The notes: generated from the letters alone by a model not told the origin. DNA of 64,000 nucleotides from Thalassoroseus pseudoceratinae (GCF_011634775.1 NZ_JAALXT010000001.1:620001-684000); one strand, 5' to 3'. Positions 16,648 through 26,565 are shown, counted from the stretch's first letter. A program made the numbers and translations.

Positions 16648-18031
16648 AGCCGGAGTTGGTCCACGCCTGCCAACTGCCAGGGACATTCCGAACATCGGCG
16701 AAGCCGTGTCTTTGCAACACGCTGGCCGCGATGTCGGCTCGATAACCGCTGTCGCAGTACACCACCACCGGCTTTTGCTTATCGAGACCGGCAGCCCCGT
16801 TCAGCCCATCCCGCATCTTGGCCACATAGTGATGCTTTGCTCCGGGAATGTGACCGCTTTCCCACTCGTCTGGAGCGCGAACATCGAGAATCTGAACGTC
16901 CTGCATGTGCTCTTTGAGTTCGTGCACGCTTTCTTGGGAAAGTTCTTGCAAAGGCAGACCTGCGTTCTCCCAGGCCTTCATGCCCCCAACAAGATAACCG
17001 GCGAACTTCACAAAGCCTGTATAGACGAACTGCCAAAGGAACCAGTCGAGATCGGTTTCATCTTCGACGACTAGCAAAATTGGTTTTTCATAATCGAGCA
17101 TTTGACCAGCCCAGACGGAAAGTTCTGGTCGGGGTCCGATGTTGATAGCTCCGGAAATGTGTCCACCGCCAAACGCCAGCATTTGCCGAGTGTCGACCAG
17201 TTGCGATTGACCTTGCTCCCAGGCGGCTTGGAACGGTTGGGCTGGTAGGCCCGGAATCGCCGGGGCATGCCCCAACACAGGCGGTCCTTGAGCGTTGACC
17301 TTTTTAAGGTGCTTGTAATGGTTGGGCTCGGGTGGAGCCCCGTCCTGCACAAACTTCTTGAACTCTTCGAAATCTTCGTATTGAAGAAACTCATTGGTTC
17401 GTCGTTCATAACCGATCGTACCCATGGGACGCTCGCCGATGTCCGCCCCGCAGGCCGAGCCAGCCCCGTGACAGGGATAGATAATCACCCCATCATCAAG
17501 CTTGAGGTAATAATCCCGTAGGGTATGAAAGAGTTGCTTGACTAACTCCTCTGTCTCGTCATCCCCCAGCAGATCCGGGCGACCGGCCGAACCAACGAAC
17601 AGAGAATCGCCGGTCAAAATGCCCCAGGGATCGTCGAGACTGTCCTTCTCGGCGATCTCGTAAGCCATGTGTTCCGGTGTATGCCCGGGTGTATGCCGGG
17701 CCGTTAGTACGACGGCTCCAAACTCAAAGCGGTCTCCACATCGGATTTTTTTCAGATCGAATCCGTAATCCGCATCGCCTTCACCGCTGCCACAGAGCTT
17801 CGCTTCGCCCAAGCGATCTACGAGTTCTCGTGCTCCACTCATAAAGTCAGCATGGATGTGCGTTTCGAACACGTGAGTAATTACCACTCCATGCTCGCGT
17901 GCGATGTCGAGATACACCTCGACATTCGGACGCGGATCGATCACGGCAGCCGTTCCGCTACTGTCATCGCCAATCAGATAGGAAAGTTGGGCAATGCCCT
18001 GGGTCTGCACCCGTTCGAATACCATCGTCAT
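16625..18031 (-). CDS. MBL-fold persulfide-dioxygenase-like hydrolase with two rhodanese domains
   Basis: Residues 1-230 form an ETHE1-like metallo-beta-lactamase fold: THIHADFMSG, RHTPGHTPEH, TGDSLFVGSAGRPDL and YPCHGAGSACG. The THxHAD loop has Phe where most members have His, but the iron ligands known from ETHE1 (first His, the His of the PGHTPEH motif and the Asp of TGDSLF) are kept. Two rhodanese domains follow, near 275-365 and 370-465. The first lacks the active Cys; the second has VVYCDSGYRAD with it. Known relatives oxidise glutathione persulfide to sulfite, with rhodanese supplying sulfane sulfur. ATG 18031 is preceded by GGAGGA. It is the first gene of a locus with two YeeE proteins. 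A 468-residue paralogue sits at 28337-29743. Confidence 0.88.
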   Translation of the reverse strand: MTMVFERVQTQGIAQLSYLIGDDSSGTAAVIDPRPNVEVYLDIAREHGVVITHVFETHIHADFMSGARELVDRLGEAKLCGSGEGDADYGFDLKKIRCGDRFEFGAVVLTARHTPGHTPEHMAYEIAEKDSLDDPWGILTGDSLFVGSAGRPDLLGDDETEELVKQLFHTLRDYYLKLDDGVIIYPCHGAGSACGADIGERPMGTIGYERRTNEFLQYEDFEEFKKFVQDGAPPEPNHYKHLKKVNAQGPPVLGHAPAIPGLPAQPFQAAWEQGQSQLVDTRQMLAFGGGHISGAINIGPRPELSVWAGQMLDYEKPILLVVEDETDLDWFLWQFVYTGFVKFAGYLVGGMKAWENAGLPLQELSQESVHELKEHMQDVQILDVRAPDEWESGHIPGAKHHYVAKMRDGLNGAAGLDKQKPVVVYCDSGYRADIAASVLQRHGFADVRNVPGSWQAWTNSGYEVEKPQ

Positions 18032-18315
18032 CAGAAGTCCTCCGCCGGGTATGTCACATTCGTCGCAGTCCGATCAATGCTGTATTGACAGGCTGCAATA
18101 TGCGTACCACTGTTGCCTGACGAGAGACTGGAACGGGCTTAGCCGCCTGCGAGAACGCACAATACCGCATTCGTGCGAAGAGAGATCAGGCAGCGTGGAG
18201 CAAAAGGCGAACACATCACTGCGCGATTGGATGCCAAGTTGGTCGCGCAAGCATCACCAAGTGCAGAGACATTCTATGGCTTCGCGGGGCCTCCTGTATT
18301 AATCCACCGAATTCA

Positions 18316-20679
18316 TCATTTCAGCTCAACGTGCAACTTGTTGATCTTGCCGGTGAATGGAAACGGCCTTTGTTCCGCGTAGTTCAACGAGACAGGTGAA
18401 CCGAGGTCAACACCAACGTCGAACGTCTCGGTCGCCGTGAAAGCCAATGGCACGGTTCGTTTCAACAACACGCGTCCGACTTCCTCACCGTCGACCGAAA
18501 GCGTGGCCGTCCCGGCTTGGCCGGGAGCTTTGATGTCGGTAGTGACTTCGATCGTGTGTTTTCCGGCAGGCAATGCCTTTTCGCTCCGGCCGGAATAGTT
18601 CTCGATGATCAGCATGTTGTATTGGTAAACCAGATGTCCTTCCTCAAAGTACACGGTCAATCCGCCGCCCGCACCGCCGATGGCATACAGCACGCCGTTC
18701 GCCTTGTCGCCAATCTCGATTTCAGCAGTCACTTGATTACTCACGCGACCCACACCAGGAGCAACGAACTCGGGCATCCGTCGAGTTCTTTGGGTGAACG
18801 TCCAGGAGGTGTAAGGCGTCGTGATTTTGTCTTCGGGATGGGTTCGCAACCAGTTCCCTGCGCCAATGGGATAGGCTTGGTTTTCCTTAGCCAATTCGAG
18901 AAACTCCTGTTTCAGCTCTTTCAGCTTCTCGGGGTCTTTCGAGGCGAGGTTATTGGCCTGCGAGAAGTCATCATCGAGCCGGTACAGTTCCCATTGATCC
19001 TTGGCGGAATCCCAGTCCCGAATCCGCGGGATTGAAGCCGGCGTATCCCAGGGGATCAGCGGCCCAAACGTGCAAGCAAACCAGCCGTCTTTGTAGATCG
19101 CACGACTTCCGTTATTGTCGAAAAACTGAACCTGCTTCTTCGTGGGAGCGGCCGCGTTGTCGAAGGTGTAGGCCAAACTCACACCATCCATCGGAATCTG
19201 CTTGTGGCCGTTAACGAACTTTGGATGCGGAATGTCGAGTAGTTCGTAGATCGTGGGCGCGATGTCCACAACGTGGTGGAATTGCGATCGAATCATCTTG
19301 TCCGGTTTGATCCGTTTAGGCCAGGAGACAACCATCGGGTTGCGTGTACCGCCGAAGTAGGAACCCAATAGCTTGGTGCCCTTGAACGGCGTGCTGCCAG
19401 CCCAAGCCCAGCCGGCGTGGTACATATTCTCGGTCTTGGGCGATCCGAGGACTTCGACCCCGCCAATCTGGTTGAGAGCAGCGATCTGTTGTTCCACCGT
19501 GTTAGGGATGTTGTTCTGCGCGAGCACCTCGCTGACAGAACCGCGTTGTCCCTCGGCACTCGAACCGTTGTCTCCGACGATGTAAAAGATCAAGGTGTTC
19601 TCGCGGAGGTTTCTCTGTTCCAAACCTTCCACAAGTCGGCCCACCTGGGTGTCGGTGTGTTCGACGAAGCCAGCAAAGATTTCCATCAGCCGTCGTTGGA
19701 AGGCGTGTTGATTCTCGGGCACGTCCTCCCAGGCTTGCATGGTTTCATCACGCGGGGTGAGTTTTGTCCCCGGTGGGATGATGCCCATTTCCAACTGCCG
19801 TTGGTAGACCCGTTCGCGGTAGTTGTCCCAACCATCGTCGAACTTGCCTTTGTACTTGTTCGCCCATCCCGGGAAGATGTGATGTGGCCCGTGGACGGCA
19901 CCGGGAGCCCAATACATGAAGAAAGGTTTGTCGGGCGCGAACGCCTGGCTGTCATCCACCCATTTGAGTGCTTGATCCACCATGTCTTCGGTGAGGTGGT
20001 ATTGAGGATCTTCCGGGGGTTCGATGTGGTTGTAGTTTTCGGTCAGTCGGGGCTCCCACTGTGAGGTTTCCCCGCCGAGAAAACCGTAGAAATGCTCGAA
20101 GCCATATCCGGCAGGCCAACGATTCTTAGGACCGATCGCGGTGGTTTCCGTGGCCGGCGTGTTATGCCATTTCCCAAACGCTGACGTATGGTATCCATAC
20201 TGTTTGAGGATCTCCGCAATCGTGGCGGCGGTTTTAGGGATGACTCCGGTGTAACCGTCGAAGGCCACCGCACGCTCGGCGATCGTGCCCGAACCAACAC
20301 GGGTGTGATTGCGTCCTGTCAACAACGCCGCTCGCGTGGGAGAACAGATCGACGTCGTATGAAACGTGTTATACATCAGCCCCTGGTTGGCCAGCTTCGT
20401 CAGCGTGGGCGTATGGACTTCACCACCAAACGTGTCGGCCACCCCAAAGCCAATGTCGTCAATCAAGATGATCAAAATGTTCGGGGCATCTTTGGGCAAC
20501 CGCTCGGGTTCCTGGGGCCACTTCATGACTGAGTCTTGAAGTCTTGGCTTGGCCTCTCCCGCCATCTTCTGTGGCGGAAACGGCAAGACGGATCCATCGT
20601 TCGGCTGGGCAATGACAGCCTGTGAAGCGGACAGAAGAAGCCCGATTGCAGTCAGCAATTGAAAAAGATGGCGTATCAT
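18316..20679 (-). CDS. Secreted arylsulfatase (formylglycine type)
   Basis: From ATG 20679 the protein starts with a signal peptide (MIRHLFQLLTAIGLLLSASQAVIAQ). The sulfatase core begins at NILIILIDDIGFG with the metal-binding Asp pair, and carries the signature SICSPTRAALLTGRN, in which Cys is oxidised to formylglycine by an FGE. Further family residues are FGKWHNTPA, DKPFFMYWAPGAVHGPHH and YIVGDNGSSAEG. After the core (ending near 620) comes about 160 residues of beta-rich sequence that should be an accessory domain. About 787 residues, long for a single sulfatase and close to PAS/AtsA-type arylsulfatases. It acts on sulfate esters outside the cytoplasm. Monocistronic. Confidence 0.92.
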   Translation of the reverse strand: MIRHLFQLLTAIGLLLSASQAVIAQPNDGSVLPFPPQKMAGEAKPRLQDSVMKWPQEPERLPKDAPNILIILIDDIGFGVADTFGGEVHTPTLTKLANQGLMYNTFHTTSICSPTRAALLTGRNHTRVGSGTIAERAVAFDGYTGVIPKTAATIAEILKQYGYHTSAFGKWHNTPATETTAIGPKNRWPAGYGFEHFYGFLGGETSQWEPRLTENYNHIEPPEDPQYHLTEDMVDQALKWVDDSQAFAPDKPFFMYWAPGAVHGPHHIFPGWANKYKGKFDDGWDNYRERVYQRQLEMGIIPPGTKLTPRDETMQAWEDVPENQHAFQRRLMEIFAGFVEHTDTQVGRLVEGLEQRNLRENTLIFYIVGDNGSSAEGQRGSVSEVLAQNNIPNTVEQQIAALNQIGGVEVLGSPKTENMYHAGWAWAGSTPFKGTKLLGSYFGGTRNPMVVSWPKRIKPDKMIRSQFHHVVDIAPTIYELLDIPHPKFVNGHKQIPMDGVSLAYTFDNAAAPTKKQVQFFDNNGSRAIYKDGWFACTFGPLIPWDTPASIPRIRDWDSAKDQWELYRLDDDFSQANNLASKDPEKLKELKQEFLELAKENQAYPIGAGNWLRTHPEDKITTPYTSWTFTQRTRRMPEFVAPGVGRVSNQVTAEIEIGDKANGVLYAIGGAGGGLTVYFEEGHLVYQYNMLIIENYSGRSEKALPAGKHTIEVTTDIKAPGQAGTATLSVDGEEVGRVLLKRTVPLAFTATETFDVGVDLGSPVSLNYAEQRPFPFTGKINKLHVELK

Positions 20680-20982
20680 ATTGCAGGCGTTCGGTTCAAA
20701 AATGAGATAAGGAAACGGAACCGAGAGCTGTTCCCGATCCTGCGACACATCGGAAAATCGTGCATGATGTCAGGCTAACAAACAAGTCGAACCAGCGAAA
20801 ACCAGAAGATTCGGGAGACCTCTGTCGCAACGCCCTTCACAATGGAGAGCACGTCCCAACTGCGCCGAAAATGTATCCGGGCGGATTTCAGGATGATTTT
20901 GAGACCATTTTGTAGCAGCCTTAGATCTCGGCGTGGGGTTGCGATGGCTCACAGACCCGCCAGGCGCCGGGACTGCAAATCG
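20680..20982. other. 303-base spacer with no supported feature
   Basis: Lies between the aldo/keto reductase stop and the sulfatase start, both on the minus strand. No gene, RNA or clear terminator was seen. It should contain the sulfatase promoter. Confidence 0.4.
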
Positions 20983-21894
20983 TCACGGTGTGTCTTCCTT
21001 TGACTTCAGCACAGATTGTACCCGCGCCGTGATTTCATCACGACGCGTTGCCGCTAGCGGACCTTTCTTCGCGGCGGCGACGTTCTCGGCGAGATGCTCG
21101 GGGTTGCATGTACCGACGATCGTGGTATGGCAAGCGGGATGACTGAGCGTGTACCGCAAGATCAGTTCGGCACGACTGGCTCCCTCGGAAAGAAGCTCGT
21201 CGAGCCGAGCCTGGTTCCAAACGTCGTTCAATGCGGGACGCTGAATTTCTGCGTCTGGTCCACCTTTTGCCAAACCGCCCCGCACGATCACACCGGCTCC
21301 CGTCGCGGCGGCGCGTGTCATTAGCACCGAGTGTTCCGGGGCGAGAGCCGAATATGGGATTTGGAACGTGTCGAACACGCCCAGGTCAATCAAGTCGGGC
21401 AGGTGCGGCAGTGAACTGGAAACGCCGATGTACCGGACCAAGCCTTGGTCGCGAAAGTCGCTCAGCAGGTCGATCAACCCTTCACGCTGCAGCGTTTCGG
21501 CGTCACCGCCATGGAACTGAAGAAGGTCGACATGATCGGTCCGCAGCCGCTCCAGACTGGTTTCCAGATTCCGTTGCACGATCTCCGGCTTCCAGATGTG
21601 GTCGATCTCCAGATGGTCTTCGCGTTGTACCGGGGCGCAGCCGCACTTTGTGGCGAGGTAATACTCGTTCCGCCGAGACCCAATGAACCGACCGATCCGT
21701 TCTTCACTCAATCCGTAATCGGGAGAGGTGTCGATGAAGTTGATTCCCGCATCGAGAACGGCATTCAGAATCGCATCGGCTCCGGCGTCATCGACAACCC
21801 GCACGCCCCACGTCTTCGGGCCGCGAATCCCCATGCTACCGTACCCGAGTCGGGTTACCTGTAGGTCGGTCTGCCCAAGACGCTCACGGTCCAT
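20983..21894 (-). CDS. Aldo/keto reductase
   Basis: ATG 21894 is preceded by AGGA; an upstream in-frame start would add 12 residues. The catalytic tetrad of the superfamily is visible: Asp and Tyr in FIDTSPDYGLSE, Lys in YYLATKCG and His in DLLQFHGGD. The late segment ILRYTLSHPACHTTIVGTCNPEHL matches the nucleotide-binding loop region. About 303 residues, a standard (beta/alpha)8 barrel length. It should reduce a carbonyl with NAD(P)H; substrate not determinable. It is on the same strand as the sulfatase upstream region and pectate-lyase-like gene but spaced from both. Confidence 0.88.
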   Translation of the reverse strand: MDRERLGQTDLQVTRLGYGSMGIRGPKTWGVRVVDDAGADAILNAVLDAGINFIDTSPDYGLSEERIGRFIGSRRNEYYLATKCGCAPVQREDHLEIDHIWKPEIVQRNLETSLERLRTDHVDLLQFHGGDAETLQREGLIDLLSDFRDQGLVRYIGVSSSLPHLPDLIDLGVFDTFQIPYSALAPEHSVLMTRAAATGAGVIVRGGLAKGGPDAEIQRPALNDVWNQARLDELLSEGASRAELILRYTLSHPACHTTIVGTCNPEHLAENVAAAKKGPLAATRRDEITARVQSVLKSKEDTP

Positions 21895-22306
21895 AAAATT
21901 GATCCTGCTTGACGGAGGTGGCTTTAGCAATCGATGATGACTTCCTGGTCAGCCCGAGAATGGATTGACCAGTCCAACGCCATCCTATCAAAAGCCCGCT
22001 AGCCACACTGCGCCAGTAGAAGCTTGGAGACTCAATTCAATCGACTTTCGCCGAATCTGAAAATTCAGCGCATAAGCGAAACGGCCCTCACCCCCTTCGG
22101 TTCCGTAGTGCAACAACACTTTGCTCACGCTTTTACCTAGCTTCAAAAAGCGTTGTTTTATAAGGGATTTCGCTTCGACCTGACTTCGACTTGGGTTACC
22201 TCAAAGTAGGTTTTCATTGATTGGTGGGGGGAATGACAAGTGGGTTCGAGAGTGTTCTTTCCTGCACGATTCGGGAAGGAGCACGTCTCGTCACCATGGA
22301 CGATCC
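21895..22306. other. 412-base spacer holding one copy of a 15-bp repeat
   Basis: No gene is supported. It includes CCTTCGGTTCCGTAG at 22094-22108, which recurs twice elsewhere in the window. The A/T-rich run around 22150-22170 could be part of a promoter for the aldo/keto reductase. Nothing else was seen. Confidence 0.5.
22094..22108 (+). repeat. 15-bp repeat CCTTCGGTTCCGTAG, copy 1 (solo)
   Basis: Identical to 24495-24509 and 34787-34801. Here only the 15-mer (16 with a leading C shared with copy 3) is recognisable; the downstream bases do not resemble the other copies. Confidence 0.75.
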
Positions 22307-24256
22307 CTAACGGCTGAGGTAGACCCAAGCCCGCTCTTTCCGCGTCCGTTCCACGCCGTCGACAATTTCCTGGAACCAGTAGTCACAGGGCCGTCGATTG
22401 TAGTTCCGTTCATTGAGGCCGCAGAGATTGGCGGTCGAATCCTCGATCAGAAAGGCGGGGATCGTATTGTCCCAGCCTTGATTCGAGTAGATGAAACAAC
22501 CCAACAAATCGGTAAAGCCGCCGCCCTTCGTATGGATGATCGTGCCGATCTTCTCGGTCTTCATCCCGAGAATCCACAGCGATGCGCCGTTGTTGGTGAG
22601 CATCGTCCCTTCCCGCTCGGTGTTCAACTGCCGGCACCAGGCGTAATGTTCTGCACTCTCCAGGTCTAGACGACCACAATAGTCGTCCAGAAAAATGTCG
22701 CCGCTGCCGCGACCGATCACGTGAGCACCAATCCACGAACTGACGACGAACGTGCGTGCCGACTCATGCAGGATCGTCACACTCTGACCACCGCTCTGAT
22801 TTGAGCAGCGTTCGATAATGACGACCGGCACATCATCACCTTGGCGTGATTGATCCCCGTCAACCAATCGCCAAACGGCGTCATCCCCGAACCGACATCG
22901 GCCTTCCAAGCCAATGAAACGCTCCAAACCGCCTCGCAAGAGGACTTCCCCATTGAAGTAGAAATGGCTGCCGCCGGGCAGATAGACGGTCTTCGCACCC
23001 GAGTCGATGGCGGCCTGAAGCGCTGTCGACGAATCCGTTTTCCCATCGGGGTCTGCACCGAAGTCGACAATGTTCGCCCAGTCGACGCGAGGATCACCCC
23101 ACGATACCTCGGGAGTCTCTTTCACGGGTAAATGGCTTCGCTTTTCGGGAAGCGTTCCATCCAGATCCAGAAACTGAGAAGCGACGTTCGTGTGCGACGT
23201 GTCTTCAGTCACCAATCCCGGCTGCTCCACGTCTCCCTTGTCCCGGCCTTTGTCGGCGTTGTCGATCGACTTGCCGTAGCCGGTGATCTTGGTGTTGCGT
23301 ACATAGAGTTGTCGTTGGTTGAGAACACCGGCGGTCTTCTCCGCACCAGGCAAGCCAAGAAGCACGGAATCCACCAGCGTGACGGTGCCCCAGGAATCTT
23401 TTCGATTGAAGATCGCCGGAACCTGGTTCTCACTCTTGAGCCCCCGAACAAAAATCATCTGATGGTAGTTGTGCCAGCCGAACTTGTTCTGGTTCTTGAG
23501 GGTGATGTGCTCGAACGTGCAAGAGTTGACCGGCCACCACGTTCGGATGCCTTCGTCGAATCCTTCGACAGTGAGGTGCCGCACCAGCAACGGCCCGATT
23601 TCATCGGTATGGCCCAGGTCAAGTCCAATACGGCCTTGTCTGTCGCCCGAGACGATCCGTACGTTGCGAATCGTCCCTTGATTGCTCGCGTTGAACTGGA
23701 TGCCGATGGCTCCTGGGTTGTCGCGCCCGGTGTGAACAGTGAGATCCCGGATCGCGTTGCGAAATCGCTGAGCGGGACGACGGCCTGTCCAAATCACAGC
23801 CTTCGAGGAGTTCTGCTCGCCATTGAATCCTGCCGTTCCATCGGGCACCCGGATCGTCGTCAAGTCGCGTCCCTGTCCTTGCAGGATGGTTCGCTTTTGC
23901 TTGGTGCCCGAGTGGGGACCATCCGCCCATCTCAGGGTATCGGTGACGATGTATTCGCCGGCCGGCACATAGATGATCCGATTGCCGTTGGGATGCTTGT
24001 CTAAAGCTGCCTGGATAGCCGACGTGTCATCCTCGCCATCATCGGGAACCGCGCCGAAGTCGACAACATTGAGCACGCCGCCATCGGCCGGGAACCGTAT
24101 CCCCTCAGTCGGTTTGGAGGTTGCGGACAGTGGCTTCTGTGCTGGTGTTGGTGGCTGTGCGGCTGCGACGGCGGCATGCAAGATAGGCATCGCAACCGTG
24201 ATTGTTAGGCACAGAAACGCCTCGGCCACCAGCTTGATTCTCGGTTTAGTCACCAC
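22307..24256 (-). CDS. Secreted parallel beta-helix protein with two pectate-lyase-3-like repeats
   Basis: The start is GTG 24256 with GAGG upstream. A long signal (ending near HAAVAAAQ) precedes a Pro-rich linker. Two similar domain openings are seen: NVVDFGAVPDDGEDDTSAIQ near 62 and ANIVDFGADPDGKTDSSTAL near 400. Each marks a Pectate_lyase_3/end-sialidase-type right-handed beta-helix, as in GH28/GH55 relatives. Between them are many short Asn/Gly-turn strands. The two-helix layout recalls GH55 laminarinases, but I cannot assign catalytic residues. Expected role: binding or cleavage of an extracellular polysaccharide. It is monocistronic. The mobile-element scar begins about 160 bases upstream. 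Confidence 0.75.
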   Translation of the reverse strand: MVTKPRIKLVAEAFLCLTITVAMPILHAAVAAAQPPTPAQKPLSATSKPTEGIRFPADGGVLNVVDFGAVPDDGEDDTSAIQAALDKHPNGNRIIYVPAGEYIVTDTLRWADGPHSGTKQKRTILQGQGRDLTTIRVPDGTAGFNGEQNSSKAVIWTGRRPAQRFRNAIRDLTVHTGRDNPGAIGIQFNASNQGTIRNVRIVSGDRQGRIGLDLGHTDEIGPLLVRHLTVEGFDEGIRTWWPVNSCTFEHITLKNQNKFGWHNYHQMIFVRGLKSENQVPAIFNRKDSWGTVTLVDSVLLGLPGAEKTAGVLNQRQLYVRNTKITGYGKSIDNADKGRDKGDVEQPGLVTEDTSHTNVASQFLDLDGTLPEKRSHLPVKETPEVSWGDPRVDWANIVDFGADPDGKTDSSTALQAAIDSGAKTVYLPGGSHFYFNGEVLLRGGLERFIGLEGRCRFGDDAVWRLVDGDQSRQGDDVPVVIIERCSNQSGGQSVTILHESARTFVVSSWIGAHVIGRGSGDIFLDDYCGRLDLESAEHYAWCRQLNTEREGTMLTNNGASLWILGMKTEKIGTIIHTKGGGFTDLLGCFIYSNQGWDNTIPAFLIEDSTANLCGLNERNYNRRPCDYWFQEIVDGVERTRKERAWVYLSR

Positions 24257-24415
24257 AAAAACTCGTTCCTCAAGTCAAACTTTCCCGGCTCAAACGGTCG
24301 CAAAACTGACCTCTTAGAAAGCCGGTTTCTCGACCCATTTTTCTGCATCGAAACTGGGACGTAGCGCTGTACAACGGATGTGCAATCCGTTCACTCAACA
24401 AAATACGAAAATACC

Positions 24416-25170
24416 ATGACGGTCAAGATTTTTCACCCACTGCTGGCGATGATCGCCTCGGCGACGAACAACGAGCTGGCAAAGTATGTCGAATCCTTCG
24501 GTTCCGTAGAATCCGCCACCGAAAATTTCGCAAACCGACTGAGATTTAAGGCTTACGGCCGTAAGTGCAGCGCAAGCAATTGCTTAGGATTGCTTTTCAG
24601 TCGTCGGAGTCGTCCGGTGTCGGCCCGCAGAAACGACTGAAACGAGTACCTATTTGTGAATTCAAAGGCTCAAAATCGGCCGCTCAAATGCGTTGTTTCG
24701 AAGCGATCGTCTCCGAGGCAACCGAGCATCCAAACTCAGCCTGGGTGGTTCAAGAGACCGAGGTCTTTCTGGAGAAGGCCCGACATCGGGACAAGAAGCC
24801 CGATATCGTCATGCACGACATGGACACAAAGTTCACCAAAGAATTCGCCGCCAAACTGAACGAGAACGGAGTGCGAACCAACATGCTCCCAAAAGCCAGC
24901 CCGAACTTGAACGGCCGATGTGAGCGATTCATCCAAACGATCAAGCACGAATGCCTTTCAAAATTCGTCATCTTTGGCAAGAAGCATCTCGACTATCTTC
25001 TGATTGAATTCGGTGACTATTACAATGGCCATCGAAGTCACATGAAGCGTGGGCATCTGCCACCACTTGCTGAGGCACCTGACGAAATCCAGTCTTTGAC
25101 GATGGACGGAGTTGAAATCAGATCGCATGTCGGAGGGCTAATCAAATCGTTCGAAAGAAAGGCAGCGTGA
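24416..25170 (+). pseudogene. Decayed rve/DDE transposase, related to the intact copy at 35 kb
   Basis: The first 28 residues from ATG 24416 (MTVKIFHPLLAMIASATNNE) match the start of the transposase at 35072. Homology stops at 24495, where a 15-bp repeat and about 150 bases of foreign sequence stand. It resumes near 24700 with EHPNSAWVVQETE and runs to the same C-terminus, SFERKAA. The missing centre (roughly residues 29-215 of the intact protein) includes the HTH region and the first catalytic Asp; the second Asp (HDMDTKFTKEF, where the intact copy has HDRD) and the final Glu (CERFIQTIK) remain. The two copies differ at many positions, so this is an old, inactive relic and not a recent duplicate. 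Confidence 0.85.
24495..24660 (+). repeat. Repeat element copy 2: 15-mer plus about 150 bp diverged tail
   Basis: It begins with CCTTCGGTTCCGTAG (24495-24509). The following bases share ordered anchors with the stretch after 34801: CGCAAACC, GGCTT, GCAAGCA then TTAGGAnTG, TTTCAGT, and GTACnTATTTG. It also contains the perfect palindrome CTTACGGCCGTAAG (24552-24565) and a 10-bp inverted repeat TTTCAGTCGT/ACGACTGAAA (24595-24604, 24633-24642). It interrupts the transposase relic exactly where homology to the intact copy ends. The right edge is approximate. Confidence 0.55.
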
Positions 25171-25344
25171 AATTCGCAGACGAGCTTCGCCGCCTCACGT
25201 CGTTCCTCTTCGATGGAACTGGAATAAATCGAAGCGGTCTGCAAACTCCAGAAAGGTACGAGGAGGAGTGATCGTCGATTTCTACTCAGCAAGGCTTTCT
25301 CCCGCTTTCTGCGATGGGCTGATTTCAGATGCGAGATGTGGAGT

Positions 25345-25880
25345 TTATGGTGACACTCTCATTTCGGCGTTAAGTTCTTTTTCGAGGATGTCTGCCAGTG
25401 CTCGCAGCAAGGCGGCACCATCGCCCTGGTATGCGTTTCCGTGCTGACGGGCGAGTGTGGTGGGATTGAGTGATGCCAGCCGTTCCAAGATGGTGCCGGT
25501 CTTGGTGGAGTGGCGTAATAATCCATCGGTTTACGCATGGCTTCGCTGGCCGTGAGGATTTCCGATTCGGTCACGGGTGGAGTCTCCGCCCCCGGCTGGG
25601 TGAAAAGGTCACCGCACAGCAGCGTACCGGTCGTTTGATCGGACAACACGCCACAGTCCCAACCGTGCGGCACATGCGGTGTGTCGATCCACTGCCACGT
25701 CTTCTTTCCTATCAAGAACGTCTCGCCATCCGCCAATCCTCGACCTTCCTGGTCGGCTTGATCGTTGAGCGATGTCATCACGCTGACATGACTAGCGAAA
25801 GGGACTGCTTGTGGTGCGGCCGCCAGAAATTCGTTCATGGCTCCCGATTCGTCACCTTCGAAATGGGAACAACTGACACT
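25345..25880 (-). pseudogene. Broken MBL-fold metallo-hydrolase (N-truncated and frameshifted)
   Basis: The recognisable part starts at SHFEGDESGAMNEFLAAAP and continues with DTPHVPHGWDCG and LLCGDLFTQPGAETPPVTES, a diiron/MBL protein family of about 240 residues, but the first about 90 residues with the FSFNQ-type opening are absent. Near 25505-25516 the reading frame changes: after MDYYA, the expected ending (HSTKTGTILERLASLNPTT to GDGAALLRALADILEKEL) is found in another frame and stops at 25345. One lost base explains this. Family members act on unknown thioesters or bind O2. Its neighbour is the ArsR gene of sulfur locus 2. Confidence 0.75.
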
Positions 25881-25988
25881 CCTCACTCTATTCCACGTGA
25901 CGGCATCCTAATGTGGCGGACTGGCATAGTTCGGATGAATTGTCCGTGGGCTTATCCAGAGACATTGCTTTTCTTTAGAGCGACTTTT

Positions 25989-26345
25989 TCACTCATCCTG
26001 GTCCTCTTTGTCGAACATTCTTCGATGCTTCTCCATCTGGTCTTCCAAGTCTTTGAGGATTGTCTCGCACACAAGATGGCAAATCTTCTCGACCACCGGG
26101 TCGTCTAAGCGATAGAGGACGTGGGGACCATCCTTGCGACGGGCTACCAATCCTGCCTCGGCAAGCTGCTTCAGGTGTTTGGACACATTCGCTTGCGTGC
26201 CGTTCGTATGTTCGACGATCCGTGAGACGTTCAGTTCTCCTTCAGTCATCAGTGTGCGCAGGATGATAAGGCGGGTCGGATCGGAGAGCATCCGAAACTT
26301 TTCCGCCATCAACAGCAGGATTTCGTCCGGTATCTTCTCTGGCAT
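25989..26345 (-). CDS. ArsR/SmtB-family transcriptional repressor
   Basis: A 118-residue winged-helix protein: FRMLSDPTRLIILRTLM leads into the recognition region NVSRIVEHTNGTQANVSKHLKQLAEAGLVARRKDG. The usual metal site in the recognition helix (CxC) is absent. Two cysteines, Cys89 and Cys93, lie in the C-terminal helix (ICHLVCETI). Sulfur-responsive relatives (SqrR, BigR) use a Cys pair to sense persulfides, though placed differently, so a redox or persulfide signal is possible but not shown. It is read divergently from the sulfur locus at 26.57-34.8 kb, which makes it the likely regulator of that locus. The 220-base spacer holds a short dyad GTAT-GGTT-ATAC near 26508. Confidence 0.85.
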   Translation of the reverse strand: MPEKIPDEILLLMAEKFRMLSDPTRLIILRTLMTEGELNVSRIVEHTNGTQANVSKHLKQLAEAGLVARRKDGPHVLYRLDDPVVEKICHLVCETILKDLEDQMEKHRRMFDKEDQDE

Positions 26346-26565
26346 CGCTTATGTCGCTTCCTCATCGGCAGGTGGCCCGTCCCGCCAGTAAAGCTCACTT
26401 TGCAGGACTGAGTGTCGTTCGGTCAGACAGGTTGACCGGAAAACGACCAACTTGGGCCACCTATTGCCTCAATCAAGCCGAAATGGAACGGCATATTATT
26501 TGCATGTATGGTTATACGGTTTGGGTCTTTGCTTGGCCACTTATTTTTCGGATATGGAGCCTCTT

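Noticed and set aside
24380-24640. A separate 86-residue gene
   Set aside because: Its first part is the transposase N-terminus and the rest is the inserted repeat element, so it is part of a relic.
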